The notes under the pieces are model-generated. The model made no database searches. It was given only the letters and a program-made list of their open reading frames with translations, and had not been told where the DNA came from. A stretch of 14,378 nucleotides of DNA from positions 1 through 14,378 of the forward strand of contig CALLAV010000246.1 in assembly GCA_938001995.1 (NCBI GenBank), read 5' to 3'. Both the position numbers and the translations under genes were made by a program. Positions 6,525-13,381 of the stretch are shown here, piece by piece (positions within the stretch are counted from its first letter, which is position 1; each line of letters opens with the position of its first letter). The stretch is from an uncultured Amylibacter sp. (GTDB lineage Bacteria; Pseudomonadota; Alphaproteobacteria; Rhodobacterales; Rhodobacteraceae).

Positions 6525-8815
6525 TTAGCTCCTTGCAGCCAAGTCCACATGCGCAGCGGCGTCACTGGCATGTCTACTTGCTCAATGCCTTTGTCCCAAA
6601 CAGCATCTTGCACGGCGTTCATTACGGCGGCCAATGCGCCCACAGTGCCAGCTTCACCGCAGCCCTTCATGCCGATTTCATTGGCGGTGGAGGGCACCAA
6701 TTCGACGTGGAAATCCATCATTGGAACATCCGTTGCGCGTGGCATCCCATAGTCCATGAAGCTGCCTGTAAGCAATTGGCCCGTTTCATCGTAAACCGTG
6801 TTTTCCGTGATCGCTTGGCCGATGCCTTGTACCACGCCGCCATGTACCTGTCCCTCTGCTAGCAGCGGGTTAATCAGCAGGCCAAAGTCGTCCACTACGG
6901 TGTATTTCACCACTTGCGTGTGACCTGTTTGCGCATCGATCTCTACTTCGCAATAATGCGCCCCATTCGGGTAGCTGCGTCCTGGAAGATCGTATTCTAC
7001 AGATTGATCCAGCAGATCGTCCAGACCCTTTTCTTTGGCCTTCTCAACCACTTGAGGCAGCGTGATGCGTCGATCCGTGCCAATAATGTTGAACGCGCCA
7101 TCGGCGAAATCCACATCGCCTGCGGCCACTTCTAATTCGTCCGCCGCAAGCGGTTTTAGCGTATCAATTACCAGATCAGAGGTCTTAAAGATCGAATTGC
7201 CCTGCATGGTTACAGAGCGTGATCCCCCTGTGCCACCGCCCACAGGAATCGCGTCGCTGTCCCCTTGGATGATGTTTACTTTGGCAGGGTCCCAGCCCGT
7301 CTTTTCGCACACCAATTGTGTATAAGCAGTCTCATGCCCCTGACCATTCGATTGCGTCCCGACATAAAGGTTCATGACCCCATTATCAGCAAACTCAATC
7401 CGCGTGGTTTCTTGCGGCGCGCCAAGAATGCTCTCGATATAGAAACACAGCCCCAAGCCACGGATTTTGCCGTTTTCAGCACTCTTCGCTTTCCGCGCCG
7501 CAAACCCAGCAATATCTGCCTCAACTTCTGCGCGGCTCAGCACTTTGTCAAAATCGCCCGTGTCGTACAACTCTCCCGCCAGCGACGTGTAGGGCATTTG
7601 TTCTGCGGTGATAAAATTCTTGCGGCGAAGTTCCGATTGATCCATCCCGAACTGGCGTGACGCATGGTCCATCAAGCGCTCGATCACATAAATCGCCTCT
7701 GGCCGACCTGCGCCTCGATAGGCATCCACCGGGGTTGTGTTGGTGTAAACACCCTTCACGCCGAAATAGCCGATTTGCACGTCATAGACGCCTGGAAACA
7801 CCTTTTGCGCCAATGTGGACTGGATATTCTGTCCATAGCCCGATGAATAGGCCCCAAGGTTGGAAATCGAATTTATGCGGATCGCGACCAGCTTGTGGTT
7901 CTCGTCAAATGCGCCTTCGGCCACTGTTGTCAGATCACGGCAGGCATTGTCAGACAACATTGCTTCGGATCGGTCAGGATTCCAGCGTACGGGTTGGCCC
8001 AGCATTTTGGCTGCAAATGCCGCCATCATATATTCGGGGTAGGCGTGAACTTTCATCCCGAATCCGCCACCCACATCAGGGTTGGTGATGCGCACGTTTT
8101 CCGTATCCATCTTGAACGCACCTGCAATGGTGCGTTTCATGCCCCAGACCCCTTGGCCCGAGAAACACAGATGCATTTTGTCGCCATCGACCTCTGCGTA
8201 ACAGGTGCGCGGTTCCATCGAATTACAGATCACGCGGTTGTGGACTATATCAAGCGAGACCGTATGCGCCGCGCCGTCAAAGGCCGCATCCGTGGCAGCC
8301 GCGTCCCCAAATCCCCAGTCATAGGCCAGATTGTTTGGCGCTTCTTGGTGCAGTGTGTCGCCGGTAAAATCCAACCCCATCGTGGTTGGCAAATCATCAT
8401 AGTCGATCCAGATCGTCTCGGCGGCATCGCGTGCATGTTGCAGGCTGTCGGCGACGACCATCGCAACGGCTTCACCCGCGAACAGCACACGTTCGCCCGC
8501 TAAAATAGGGCGATAAGGGATCGGTGCGGTTGTTCCATCCACGTTTTCCACAGGAATGCCGGCCATTTTATTTTCCATGACACCGTCAAAATCTGCGGCA
8601 GTGTAAACCGCGTGAACACCGGCGCTGGCTTTTGCCTCATCCGTATCAATGTTCCCGATTTTTGCGTGCGCCATTTGCGAGCGAACCACATACAAGAACA
8701 ATGCCCCCGCTGGCGCAATGTCATCGGTGTAGCGCCCTTTACCTGTCACCAGCCGCACGTCTTCTACGCGGGCAGCGGGTTGGGAAATACCAAATTTCGC
8801 TGTTGGGATGTTCAT
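6521..8815 (-). CDS. Molybdenum hydroxylase large subunit, form II CoxL-like (xanthine dehydrogenase family, Mo-binding)
   Basis: A protein of 764 residues, the usual size of the molybdopterin-binding large subunit of CO dehydrogenase and aldehyde oxidase-type enzymes. Motifs run in order: TGKGRYTDDI (24-33), DVGGGFGMK (247-255), AYRGAGR (365-371), QSNGQGHET (488-496), GTGGSRS (528-534), GQVHGGVVQGIGQA (655-668) and GCGEAGT (718-724) with the catalytic Glu721. The loop AYRGAGR is the form II type; true form I CO dehydrogenases have AYRCSFR with a catalytic Cys, so CO oxidation should not be assumed. No FAD-binding medium or 2Fe-2S small subunit gene is adjacent, so partners must lie elsewhere. 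The ATG at 8815 is preferred over an in-frame start 177 bases upstream, because an AGGTGA lies 4 bases before it and MNIPTAKFGISQPAARVED is where family homology begins. Confidence 0.93.
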   Translation of the reverse strand: MNIPTAKFGISQPAARVEDVRLVTGKGRYTDDIAPAGALFLYVVRSQMAHAKIGNIDTDEAKASAGVHAVYTAADFDGVMENKMAGIPVENVDGTTAPIPYRPILAGERVLFAGEAVAMVVADSLQHARDAAETIWIDYDDLPTTMGLDFTGDTLHQEAPNNLAYDWGFGDAAATDAAFDGAAHTVSLDIVHNRVICNSMEPRTCYAEVDGDKMHLCFSGQGVWGMKRTIAGAFKMDTENVRITNPDVGGGFGMKVHAYPEYMMAAFAAKMLGQPVRWNPDRSEAMLSDNACRDLTTVAEGAFDENHKLVAIRINSISNLGAYSSGYGQNIQSTLAQKVFPGVYDVQIGYFGVKGVYTNTTPVDAYRGAGRPEAIYVIERLMDHASRQFGMDQSELRRKNFITAEQMPYTSLAGELYDTGDFDKVLSRAEVEADIAGFAARKAKSAENGKIRGLGLCFYIESILGAPQETTRIEFADNGVMNLYVGTQSNGQGHETAYTQLVCEKTGWDPAKVNIIQGDSDAIPVGGGTGGSRSVTMQGNSIFKTSDLVIDTLKPLAADELEVAAGDVDFADGAFNIIGTDRRITLPQVVEKAKEKGLDDLLDQSVEYDLPGRSYPNGAHYCEVEIDAQTGHTQVVKYTVVDDFGLLINPLLAEGQVHGGVVQGIGQAITENTVYDETGQLLTGSFMDYGMPRATDVPMMDFHVELVPSTANEIGMKGCGEAGTVGALAAVMNAVQDAVWDKGIEQVDMPVTPLRMWTWLQGAK
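6529..6534 (-). promoter_or_regulatory. SD site of the DUF2235 gene inside the end of the CoxL-like gene
   Basis: AAGGAG on the minus strand, 4 bases before the ATG of the DUF2235 gene. It is embedded in the last codons of the upstream gene, whose TGA overlaps that ATG. The arrangement supports both the chosen start and translational coupling. Confidence 0.75.
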
Positions 8816-8819
8816 GGGC

Positions 8820-8825
8820 TCACCT
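8820..8825 (-). promoter_or_regulatory. SD site that sets the start of the CoxL-like gene
   Basis: AGGTGA on the minus strand, 4 bases before the ATG at 8815. It favours this ATG over the longer open frame starting at 8992, whose extra 59 residues show no family motif. Confidence 0.65.
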
Positions 8826-8875
8826 GAAATTAAAAACGTTAGCTGTAGGGTATGCCAAACTGGCGCAAGGTCCAG

Positions 8876-8906
8876 ATCAAACCTTACGCAATTCTGCGTG
8901 TTTGAT
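8876..8906. repeat. Imperfect inverted repeat, candidate operator or 5'-UTR hairpin
   Basis: Outer arms ATCAAAC (8876-8882) and GTTTGAT (8900-8906) are exact reverse complements. Inner arms ACGCA (8886-8890) and TGCGT (8895-8899) are too, around the 4-base centre ATTC. A 3-base CTT (8883-8885) bulges on one side only. In total 12 base pairs can form. It lies 60 bases before the CoxL-like ATG and 84 before the HD-gene ATG. It could be a regulator binding site or a leader hairpin; the one-sided bulge fits RNA somewhat better than a symmetric operator. Confidence 0.5.
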
Positions 8907-8939
8907 GCAAAAACGAACGGGAGTGGTCGGATTTGGTTC

Positions 8940-8969
8940 GACAGGTCGGCCAGCAATTGGCAAGCTGTC
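8940..8969. repeat. Weak hairpin before the HD-domain gene
   Basis: GACAG (8940-8944) pairs with CTGTC (8965-8969), and GCCA (8949-8952) with TGGC (8958-8961), around a 5-base loop, with unpaired bases between the stems. It ends 11 bases before the GGAGG of the HD gene. Pairing of this extent could arise by chance. Confidence 0.25.
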
Positions 8970-8980
8970 CAAAACAGATC

Positions 8981-8985
8981 GGAGG
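8981..8985 (+). promoter_or_regulatory. SD site that sets the start of the HD-domain gene
   Basis: GGAGG, 5 bases before the ATG at 8991. It decides for this start over an in-frame ATG at 8808, whose extra 61 residues have no recognisable content and would overlap the start of the divergent gene. Confidence 0.85.
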
Positions 8986-8990
8986 CCCCC

Positions 8991-9617
8991 ATGGATCACG
9001 TCAGCTTCACCGCCATGAAAGACGGCACCAAAGAAGACTACGCTTTCTTGGAAGAACACGAAATCGAATACACCAAAGGCACCGCGGATCGACTGCTCCA
9101 CGCGCTCGAACATCTGGACGAAGGCCTGTCAGGGTATCAAATCACCCGCATGGGACACTCGGTGCAATCGGCGACGCGGGCTTGGCGTGACGGCGCAGAT
9201 ATCGACTGGATCGTCAGCGCGCTGCTGCACGATATTGGCGATATCTTTGCACCCTACAATCACGATGAATATGCCGCGACGATCCTGAAACCCTTTGTGC
9301 GCGAACAATGCCGTTGGGTGGTGGAAACCCACGGGGATTTTCAGATGATTTACTACGGCGACAAAGTTGACGGGGGCGATCAGCACAAACGCGACCGCCA
9401 CAAAGGTCACCGCTATTTCGACGACTGCGCCGAGTTTTGCGAACGTTGGGACCAATCCAGCTTTGATCCAGACTATGACACGCTGCCATTGGAATTCTTC
9501 CGATCCATGGTGCGCGAGGTTTTTGCCCGCACCCCTTACGATCCCGCCGTCATGGGCGCGGCCGATCAACCGCTCACAAATCCAAGAGCAGCCATCGAAC
9601 GGACCTCTCAAGGTTAA
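8991..9617 (+). CDS. HD-domain protein (phosphohydrolase superfamily, possible PhnZ/MIOX-like di-iron enzyme)
   Basis: A protein of 208 residues. A full HD-domain ligand set is visible: H56 (MGHSVQSA), H80-D81 (LLHDIGD), H91 (NHDEYAA), H114 (ETHGDFQ) and D154 (ERWDQSSFD). This H...HD...H...H...D pattern is shared by di-iron HD phosphodiesterases and by the mixed-valent di-iron oxygenases PhnZ and MIOX. The segment ITRMGHSVQSA resembles the corresponding part of PhnZ, but I cannot confirm the PhnZ substrate residues, so oxygenase versus hydrolase is open. Proteins of this sort are widespread in marine alphaproteobacteria and usually named only 'HD domain-containing'. It is soluble with no signal peptide. 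It is divergent from the CoxL-like gene and convergent with an aminotransferase; a phosphonate role would need phn genes, which are not here. Confidence 0.88.
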   Translation: MDHVSFTAMKDGTKEDYAFLEEHEIEYTKGTADRLLHALEHLDEGLSGYQITRMGHSVQSATRAWRDGADIDWIVSALLHDIGDIFAPYNHDEYAATILKPFVREQCRWVVETHGDFQMIYYGDKVDGGDQHKRDRHKGHRYFDDCAEFCERWDQSSFDPDYDTLPLEFFRSMVREVFARTPYDPAVMGAADQPLTNPRAAIERTSQG

Positions 9618-9660
9618 GGAACCGTTAAAAGCCTTTTTGTTTTGAAAATATCCGCGTCGC

Positions 9661-9695
9661 AGGCATCTGACCGTGCGGCGCGAAAGCGTCAGCCT
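9661..9695. repeat. Bulged inverted repeat at the 3' end of the aminotransferase gene
   Basis: AGG (9661-9663) with CCT (9693-9695) and CTGAC (9667-9671) with GTCAG (9688-9692) can form a stem. Inside it lies CGC-GAAA-GCG (9679-9688), a GNRA tetraloop that competes for G9688. It spans the aminotransferase stop codon in a convergent gap of 71 bases. No T-run follows on either strand, so it is at best a weak terminator or an mRNA 3'-end hairpin. Confidence 0.3.
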
Positions 9696-10888
9696 AGAAA
9701 ATGTCCCGCAATTGCAGCACTCGCCGCGTCAAGTGCCCCTGACCCATGTGGGACCTGCATCGCCTTCAGCCCCGTATCTATGGTCCCAAGCGCCCCCATC
9801 AGCATGACAGGGTTTACGTGCCCCATGTGCCCAATACGCATGACGTTGTCCCAGCTTTTCTGCCCCGGTTCCGCCAAGCCAAGCCCAATACCAAGCGTCA
9901 GGCCCGCCTGATGCTCGCACCAGTGGCGTAGCCGTCCGCATTCGTCATTGCTGGACAACACAGTTGTCACCGCCTGTGACCGTTTCGCGGGGTCTTTGAT
10001 GTTTAACTCTAAACAACCCCAAGCCTCCACGGCGGCCCAAACGGCGCGGGACATGGTCAGGTGACGCGCCCATGCGGCCTCGATTCCTTCTTCATGCACC
10101 AGAATATTCAATGCTTCACGCAACCCATACAGATGATGCGTTGGTGCTGTGCCGCAAAAATGTTGGTAATAGACTTCGGGGTTCGCGCGCGGCCCCCAGT
10201 CCCAATAGGGCGTTTTCAGATCAGCCGCTTCGCGTACTGCTTCTGCTTTGTCGTTGAAAAACACAAACGACATGCCAGCGGGCGTCATCAGCCCCTTTTG
10301 ACAGCCCGTCACCATCACGTCGACGCCCCAAGCGTCCATTTCAAAGCGATCACAGCCCAAAGACGCGATGCAATCCACAAAGAACAGGGCAGGGTGGCCC
10401 GCATCGTCAATCGCTTTGCGCAGGTTTGGGATGTTGTTCTGAACAGAACTCGCCGTATCCGTCTGCACGGTGAACACAGCCTTGATTGAATGATCCACAT
10501 CATCCTTTAGCATTTGCACAACGGCGACTGGATCGGCATCCGTATCCATCCCAAAGTCGAGGATCTTTGTGTTAACCCCCATCTGATCTGCCATTTCCGC
10601 CCAGCCTTGACCGAAACGGCCTGTCACCAGAACCAAAATCGTATCACCCCGCGAACAGGTGTTGGAAATCGCGGCTTCCCACGCGCCGTGCCCGTTTGAA
10701 ATATAGATGGCTGCGTTGTGCTTTGTCTGCGCCACTGTTTTAAGGTCGGGAAACAGGGAATGGGTCAGCTCGATCAGCTCGCCTTCGTAGATATTGGGCG
10801 ACGGGCGGTGCATTGCCGCCATTACACGATCCGGCATCACAGATGGACCAGGGATAGACAGTTGCTCGCGACCAAAATTCAGCGACAT
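9689..10888 (-). CDS. Class V aminotransferase, serine/alanine-glyoxylate type
   Basis: A protein of 399 residues, typical of the family. It uses pyridoxal phosphate to move an amino group, most likely from serine or alanine to glyoxylate, in the cytoplasm. Visible motifs: IPGPSVMPDRV (12-22), NGHGAWEAAI (65-74) for cofactor phosphate binding, VDCIASLG (171-178) with the PLP-ring Asp172, and VTGCQKGLMTP (193-203) with the Schiff-base Lys198. The residue before QK is Cys where Ser is more common. Serine-glyoxylate transaminases work in the serine cycle or photorespiratory glycine recycling; phosphonate transaminases (PhnW) share the fold and cannot be ruled out. The ATG at 10888 is preferred over an in-frame TTG 33 bases upstream because the conserved N-terminus starts there. 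SD is weak (AGAAAG). Confidence 0.93.
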   Translation of the reverse strand: MSLNFGREQLSIPGPSVMPDRVMAAMHRPSPNIYEGELIELTHSLFPDLKTVAQTKHNAAIYISNGHGAWEAAISNTCSRGDTILVLVTGRFGQGWAEMADQMGVNTKILDFGMDTDADPVAVVQMLKDDVDHSIKAVFTVQTDTASSVQNNIPNLRKAIDDAGHPALFFVDCIASLGCDRFEMDAWGVDVMVTGCQKGLMTPAGMSFVFFNDKAEAVREAADLKTPYWDWGPRANPEVYYQHFCGTAPTHHLYGLREALNILVHEEGIEAAWARHLTMSRAVWAAVEAWGCLELNIKDPAKRSQAVTTVLSSNDECGRLRHWCEHQAGLTLGIGLGLAEPGQKSWDNVMRIGHMGHVNPVMLMGALGTIDTGLKAMQVPHGSGALDAASAAIAGHFLG

Positions 10889-10942
10889 AACACAGGCTTT
10901 CTGTAAAAGGTAATCGTCCAAGACCTAGACCCGCGCCACCCG

Positions 10943-10993
10943 AACGTCAAAACGAATTTCATCTTATCGTAGACAACATTGGGTAACGTCAAA
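10943..10993. repeat. Direct repeat of AACGTCAAA, 42 bases apart
   Basis: AACGTCAAA occurs at 10943-10951 and again at 10985-10993, a start-to-start spacing of 42 bases, close to four helical turns. Both lie in the 130-base gap before the aminotransferase gene. They could bind a regulator as a pair, but each also contains a -35-like TTGACG on the minus strand, so they may simply reflect promoter sequence. Confidence 0.35.
10963..10992 (-). promoter_or_regulatory. Candidate sigma-70 promoter of the aminotransferase gene
   Basis: On the minus strand TTGACG (10992-10987) and GATAAG (10968-10963) are 18 bases apart, matching TTGACA at 5 and TATAAT at 4 positions. It points to the aminotransferase and would give a leader of about 65-70 bases. 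The -35 box lies in one copy of a 9-base direct repeat whose other copy is 42 bases nearer the gene. Confidence 0.4.
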
Positions 10994-11018
10994 CAATGCC
11001 AGCCCTTCTGCGGTGCGT

Positions 11019-11693
11019 TCAATACCGCTTTGCCAATACCTCGGGCGAAACGCCAAGAAAGTATTTCGACAGCGTTATCAGGTTCTTAGAGCCGCGTTTT
11101 AAATAGCCCTCAGCCTCGTATTTGGCGGCACTTGTGGTCGCGGTGATCGGCAATTCTGTCAGTCGGCCACGCAATTTGCGCACCAATGCTACGTCTTCCA
11201 TAAGGGGCACATCTGCAAATCCGCCGACACTGTTATAAAGCGCTGTGGGCAGCAGCAATCCCTGATCCCCGTAGGGCAGTTGAAACAGACGAGACCGCAT
11301 ATTTGCCCAAGCCGCCGTGCGTTTGGCAGCCGCCGAATTCGCATCGAACGCCAGTTGAAAATGCGCAGCGTTTTGGGACGATGCCATGTGATTGCGCACC
11401 GCCATTGGCCAGTCTTTTGACAACACGGTGTCGGCGTGAACCACCATCAACCAGCGGGTTTTGCAGGCCTTAGCCGCGCAGGCAAGCTGCGTGCCGCGCC
11501 CTGCCTTTGACGTGATGAGCGTTGCGCCAATTTCCTCGGCCACCAGCGCTGTATCATCCGTTGATCCACCATCTGCAAAGATCAGCTCTGCAATCAGCCC
11601 CGCCTGTACGCCTTCGTACAGGCTGCCAAGCGTTGGGCCGAGCCGTTCAGCCGCGTTCAGCGTTGGGATAAGTATGGTTAGGGGTGCGGTCAT
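11019..11693 (-). CDS. Family 2 glycosyltransferase (TIGR04283-like)
   Basis: A protein of 224 residues with a GT-A fold. ILIPTLNA (8-13 region) is the first nucleotide-sugar-binding strand, DGGSTDDT (41-48) the second conserved loop, and HADT (86-89) the DXD-like metal site. The GDQGLLL segment followed by VGGFADVPLMEDVALVRKLR-type sequence carries the acidic ED pair of the catalytic region and is characteristic of the TIGR04283 group. That group has been linked by genome context to arsenosugar synthesis in some bacteria, but no arsenic gene is seen here and the acceptor is unknown. It has no membrane segment. It is divergent from ygfZ (81 bases) and lies 130 bases upstream of the aminotransferase gene on the same strand. 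No strong SD precedes the ATG. Confidence 0.88.
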   Translation of the reverse strand: MTAPLTILIPTLNAAERLGPTLGSLYEGVQAGLIAELIFADGGSTDDTALVAEEIGATLITSKAGRGTQLACAAKACKTRWLMVVHADTVLSKDWPMAVRNHMASSQNAAHFQLAFDANSAAAKRTAAWANMRSRLFQLPYGDQGLLLPTALYNSVGGFADVPLMEDVALVRKLRGRLTELPITATTSAAKYEAEGYLKRGSKNLITLSKYFLGVSPEVLAKRY

Positions 11694-11774
11694 GGTCTGT
11701 GCTGGTCTTCAATCCGTTCACGCTCTACATATCGTGTTAACCGCCTAAGGGCGAGAGTCGGAATGTGAGGCGAA

Positions 11775-12512
11775 ATGTCAAAGCGGGTTGTATTGCGATT
11801 GTCAGGTGCGGATACGCACAAGTTTTTGAATGATTTGGTGACAAATGATCTGGCGGGCATGGTGGGTGGTCTGGTCTATGCCGCGCTGCTGACGCCGCAG
11901 GGCAAATACCTATTCGATTTCTTTTTGACGCATGACAAAGATGATGTGTTGCTTGATGTGGCTGCAAGTCGTGCGCCTGCTTTGACGCAACGACTTAGCA
12001 TGTACAAACTGCGTGCGGATGTGACGATTGCGGACAGCGGTTTGCATGTGCACCGTGGTCTGGGTGACGTGCCTGCGGGTGGCCATGCCGATCCGCGCCA
12101 TGATGCGCTGGGCTGGCGCATGTATGTTGATACCCCACAAACAGACGATACGGTTGATTGGGACGCAATCCGCGTCGAACACTGCATTCCAGAAGCCGAG
12201 GCAGAGCTGATCGCGGACGGGTCCTATATTCTAGAGAGCGGGTTTGAGCGGCTCAACGGTGTAGACTTCCGCAAGGGCTGCTATGTCGGACAAGAGGTAA
12301 CAGCGCGCATGAAGCACAAAACCGAACTGCGCAAAGGTTTGGCGACAGTTGTGGTGGACGGAACTGCACCGCTTGGCACAGATATTTTGGCGGATGGTAA
12401 GGTTGCTGGCACGCTGTACACACAAGCGGCAGGCAAAGGTATTGCCTACCTTCGGTTTGATCGTGCCAAGGGTAAGATGACGGCAGGGGACGCAACCGTC
12501 ACGCTGGCTTAG
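11775..12512 (+). CDS. ygfZ: YgfZ/GcvT-like folate-binding protein (Fe-S cluster maintenance)
   Basis: A protein of 245 residues. The signature KGCYVGQE (167-174), with the redox-sensitive Cys169, defines the YgfZ family, folate-dependent proteins related to the GcvT aminomethyltransferase that help assemble or repair certain Fe-S enzymes such as MiaB. The N-terminus has the usual RLSGADTHKFLNDLVTND pattern. It is shorter than the E. coli protein (326 residues), as is common in alphaproteobacteria. A GAGG lies 4 bases before the ATG. It is divergent from the glycosyltransferase gene and converges on the inositol monophosphatase gene, with overlapping stop codons (TTAG read on both strands), so the two transcripts must overlap. 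A short divergent gap of 81 bases upstream holds its promoter; I could not define it. Confidence 0.94.
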   Translation: MSKRVVLRLSGADTHKFLNDLVTNDLAGMVGGLVYAALLTPQGKYLFDFFLTHDKDDVLLDVAASRAPALTQRLSMYKLRADVTIADSGLHVHRGLGDVPAGGHADPRHDALGWRMYVDTPQTDDTVDWDAIRVEHCIPEAEAELIADGSYILESGFERLNGVDFRKGCYVGQEVTARMKHKTELRKGLATVVVDGTAPLGTDILADGKVAGTLYTQAAGKGIAYLRFDRAKGKMTAGDATVTLA

Positions 12513-13300
12513 TCGTTGCGCACCAGTTTGCAGAAACGGTCGTAAACGGTGGCGTTGGACGCGATGATTGTGCCGTCCTCGATTGGGTTCTTACCCTTGT
12601 CCATGCTGTCGATCAGGCCACCGGCCTCTTTCACCAGCAAGATCCCCGCGGCCATATCCCATGGCTTTAGGTTGCGTTCCCAAAAACCGTCGTAGCGACC
12701 CGCCGCTGTGTAAGCGAGGTCAAGCGAAGCCGCGCCCCAGCGACGTACACCGGCACACCCTGGCAAAATCCGTGCCAAATCACCCAGCGTTTCTGGCAGA
12801 TCAGACCGCCCGCCAAATGGGAGACCCGTAGAAAAGATCATTTCGATCATGTTGGTACGACCAGACACGCGCAAGCGGCGGTCGTTCAACCACGCACCAG
12901 CACCTTTTTCGGCGGCAAACAGCTCTTCGCCCACAGGATTATAGATCACGGCAGCAACGATCTCGCCTTTATGTTCCAGCGCGATGGAAATCGCCCAATG
13001 GGGCAGACCGTGTAAAAAGTTTGTTGTGCCATCCAGCGGATCAACGATCCAACGGCGCGTCGGGTCTTCGCCTGCGATCTCTGCACTTTCTTCGCCCAGC
13101 CAGCCATAGTTTGGCCGCGCTTCCATCAGCTCTTCTTTCAGCATGTCTTCGGCTTTCAGGTCCGCTTTGGACACAAAATCACCGGGGCCTTTTGCACTGA
13201 CTTGCAGATGCTCTACTTCACCAAAATCGCGCATCAAGGAGCGGCCTGCGCGACGCGCGGCTTTGATCATGATGTTAATATTTGCAGACATTTGCGACAT
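12509..13300 (-). CDS. suhB: Inositol monophosphatase family protein (SuhB-like)
   Basis: A protein of 263 residues, normal for the family. It removes phosphate from inositol-1-phosphate or related sugar phosphates using Mg2+. The metal ligands are present: E70 in GEES (69-72), D87 and D90 in DPLDGTTNFLHG (87-98), and D214 in WDMAAG (213-218). In E. coli SuhB also acts in rRNA antitermination with Nus factors; whether this protein does is unknown. The start at 13300 has an AGGA about 10 bases upstream; a second ATG three codons later has none. It follows metR on the same strand after 66 bases. Its stop codon overlaps that of ygfZ. Related enzymes (CysQ, HisN) share these motifs, so the substrate is inferred only. 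Confidence 0.92.
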   Translation of the reverse strand: MSQMSANINIMIKAARRAGRSLMRDFGEVEHLQVSAKGPGDFVSKADLKAEDMLKEELMEARPNYGWLGEESAEIAGEDPTRRWIVDPLDGTTNFLHGLPHWAISIALEHKGEIVAAVIYNPVGEELFAAEKGAGAWLNDRRLRVSGRTNMIEMIFSTGLPFGGRSDLPETLGDLARILPGCAGVRRWGAASLDLAYTAAGRYDGFWERNLKPWDMAAGILLVKEAGGLIDSMDKGKNPIEDGTIIASNATVYDRFCKLVRND

Positions 13301-13346
13301 GGGAGCAGTCCTGTAGCTGGGGTTGGCTGCTCTTTATGCCTTGTGT

Positions 13347-13381
13347 CTTGGGTTGCCAAGCAAATTCTAGTCGTTTGCTTG
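13347..13381. repeat. Overlapping inverted repeats at the end of metR
   Basis: CAAGCAAA (13357-13364) pairs with TTTGCTTG (13374-13381) around a 9-base loop, an 8-base-pair hairpin spanning the metR stop codon. CCAAG (13356-13360) can instead pair with CTTGG (13347-13351) around a 4-base loop, so the two hairpins exclude each other. No T-run follows in the metR direction, so this is not a standard terminator. It may protect the metR mRNA end or cause partial termination before the phosphatase gene. Confidence 0.4.

Larger units (their letters stand above)
8816..8990. promoter_or_regulatory. Divergent control region between the CoxL-like and HD-domain genes
   Basis: This 175-base stretch is the longest gap in the window. 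It carries both SD sites, an imperfect inverted repeat at 8876-8906 and a weaker hairpin at 8940-8969. No convincing sigma-70 -35/-10 pair was found on either strand. No extra gene is supported: the frames that cross it merely extend the two flanking genes backwards. Confidence 0.55.

Noticed and set aside
6521..8815. Naming the large subunit as carbon monoxide dehydrogenase (coxL)
   Set aside because: The active-site loop is AYRGAGR, not AYRCSFR, and no coxM or coxS is present.
8808..8990. A 61-residue N-terminal extension of the HD-domain protein
   Set aside because: GGAGG lies 5 bases before the ATG at 8991; the extension has no recognisable sequence and overlaps the divergent gene start.
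8816..8992. A 59-residue N-terminal extension of the CoxL-like protein
   Set aside because: No family homology starts before the Met at 8815, the extension would cover the HD-gene SD and start, and a good SD precedes the inner ATG.
9618..9688. An intrinsic terminator between the HD gene and the aminotransferase gene
   Set aside because: GGTT-AAGG-AACC over the HD stop codon has only a four-pair stem, and the run of T is interrupted and not directly after it.
10889..10921. An 11-residue extension of the aminotransferase from a TTG
   Set aside because: The conserved N-terminus begins at the ATG (10888), and the extension would start with a rarer codon and no SD.
13303..13332. A GAGCAG/CTGCTC hairpin over the phosphatase SD region
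   Set aside because: Six pairs around an 18-base loop is within what chance gives, with no other support.
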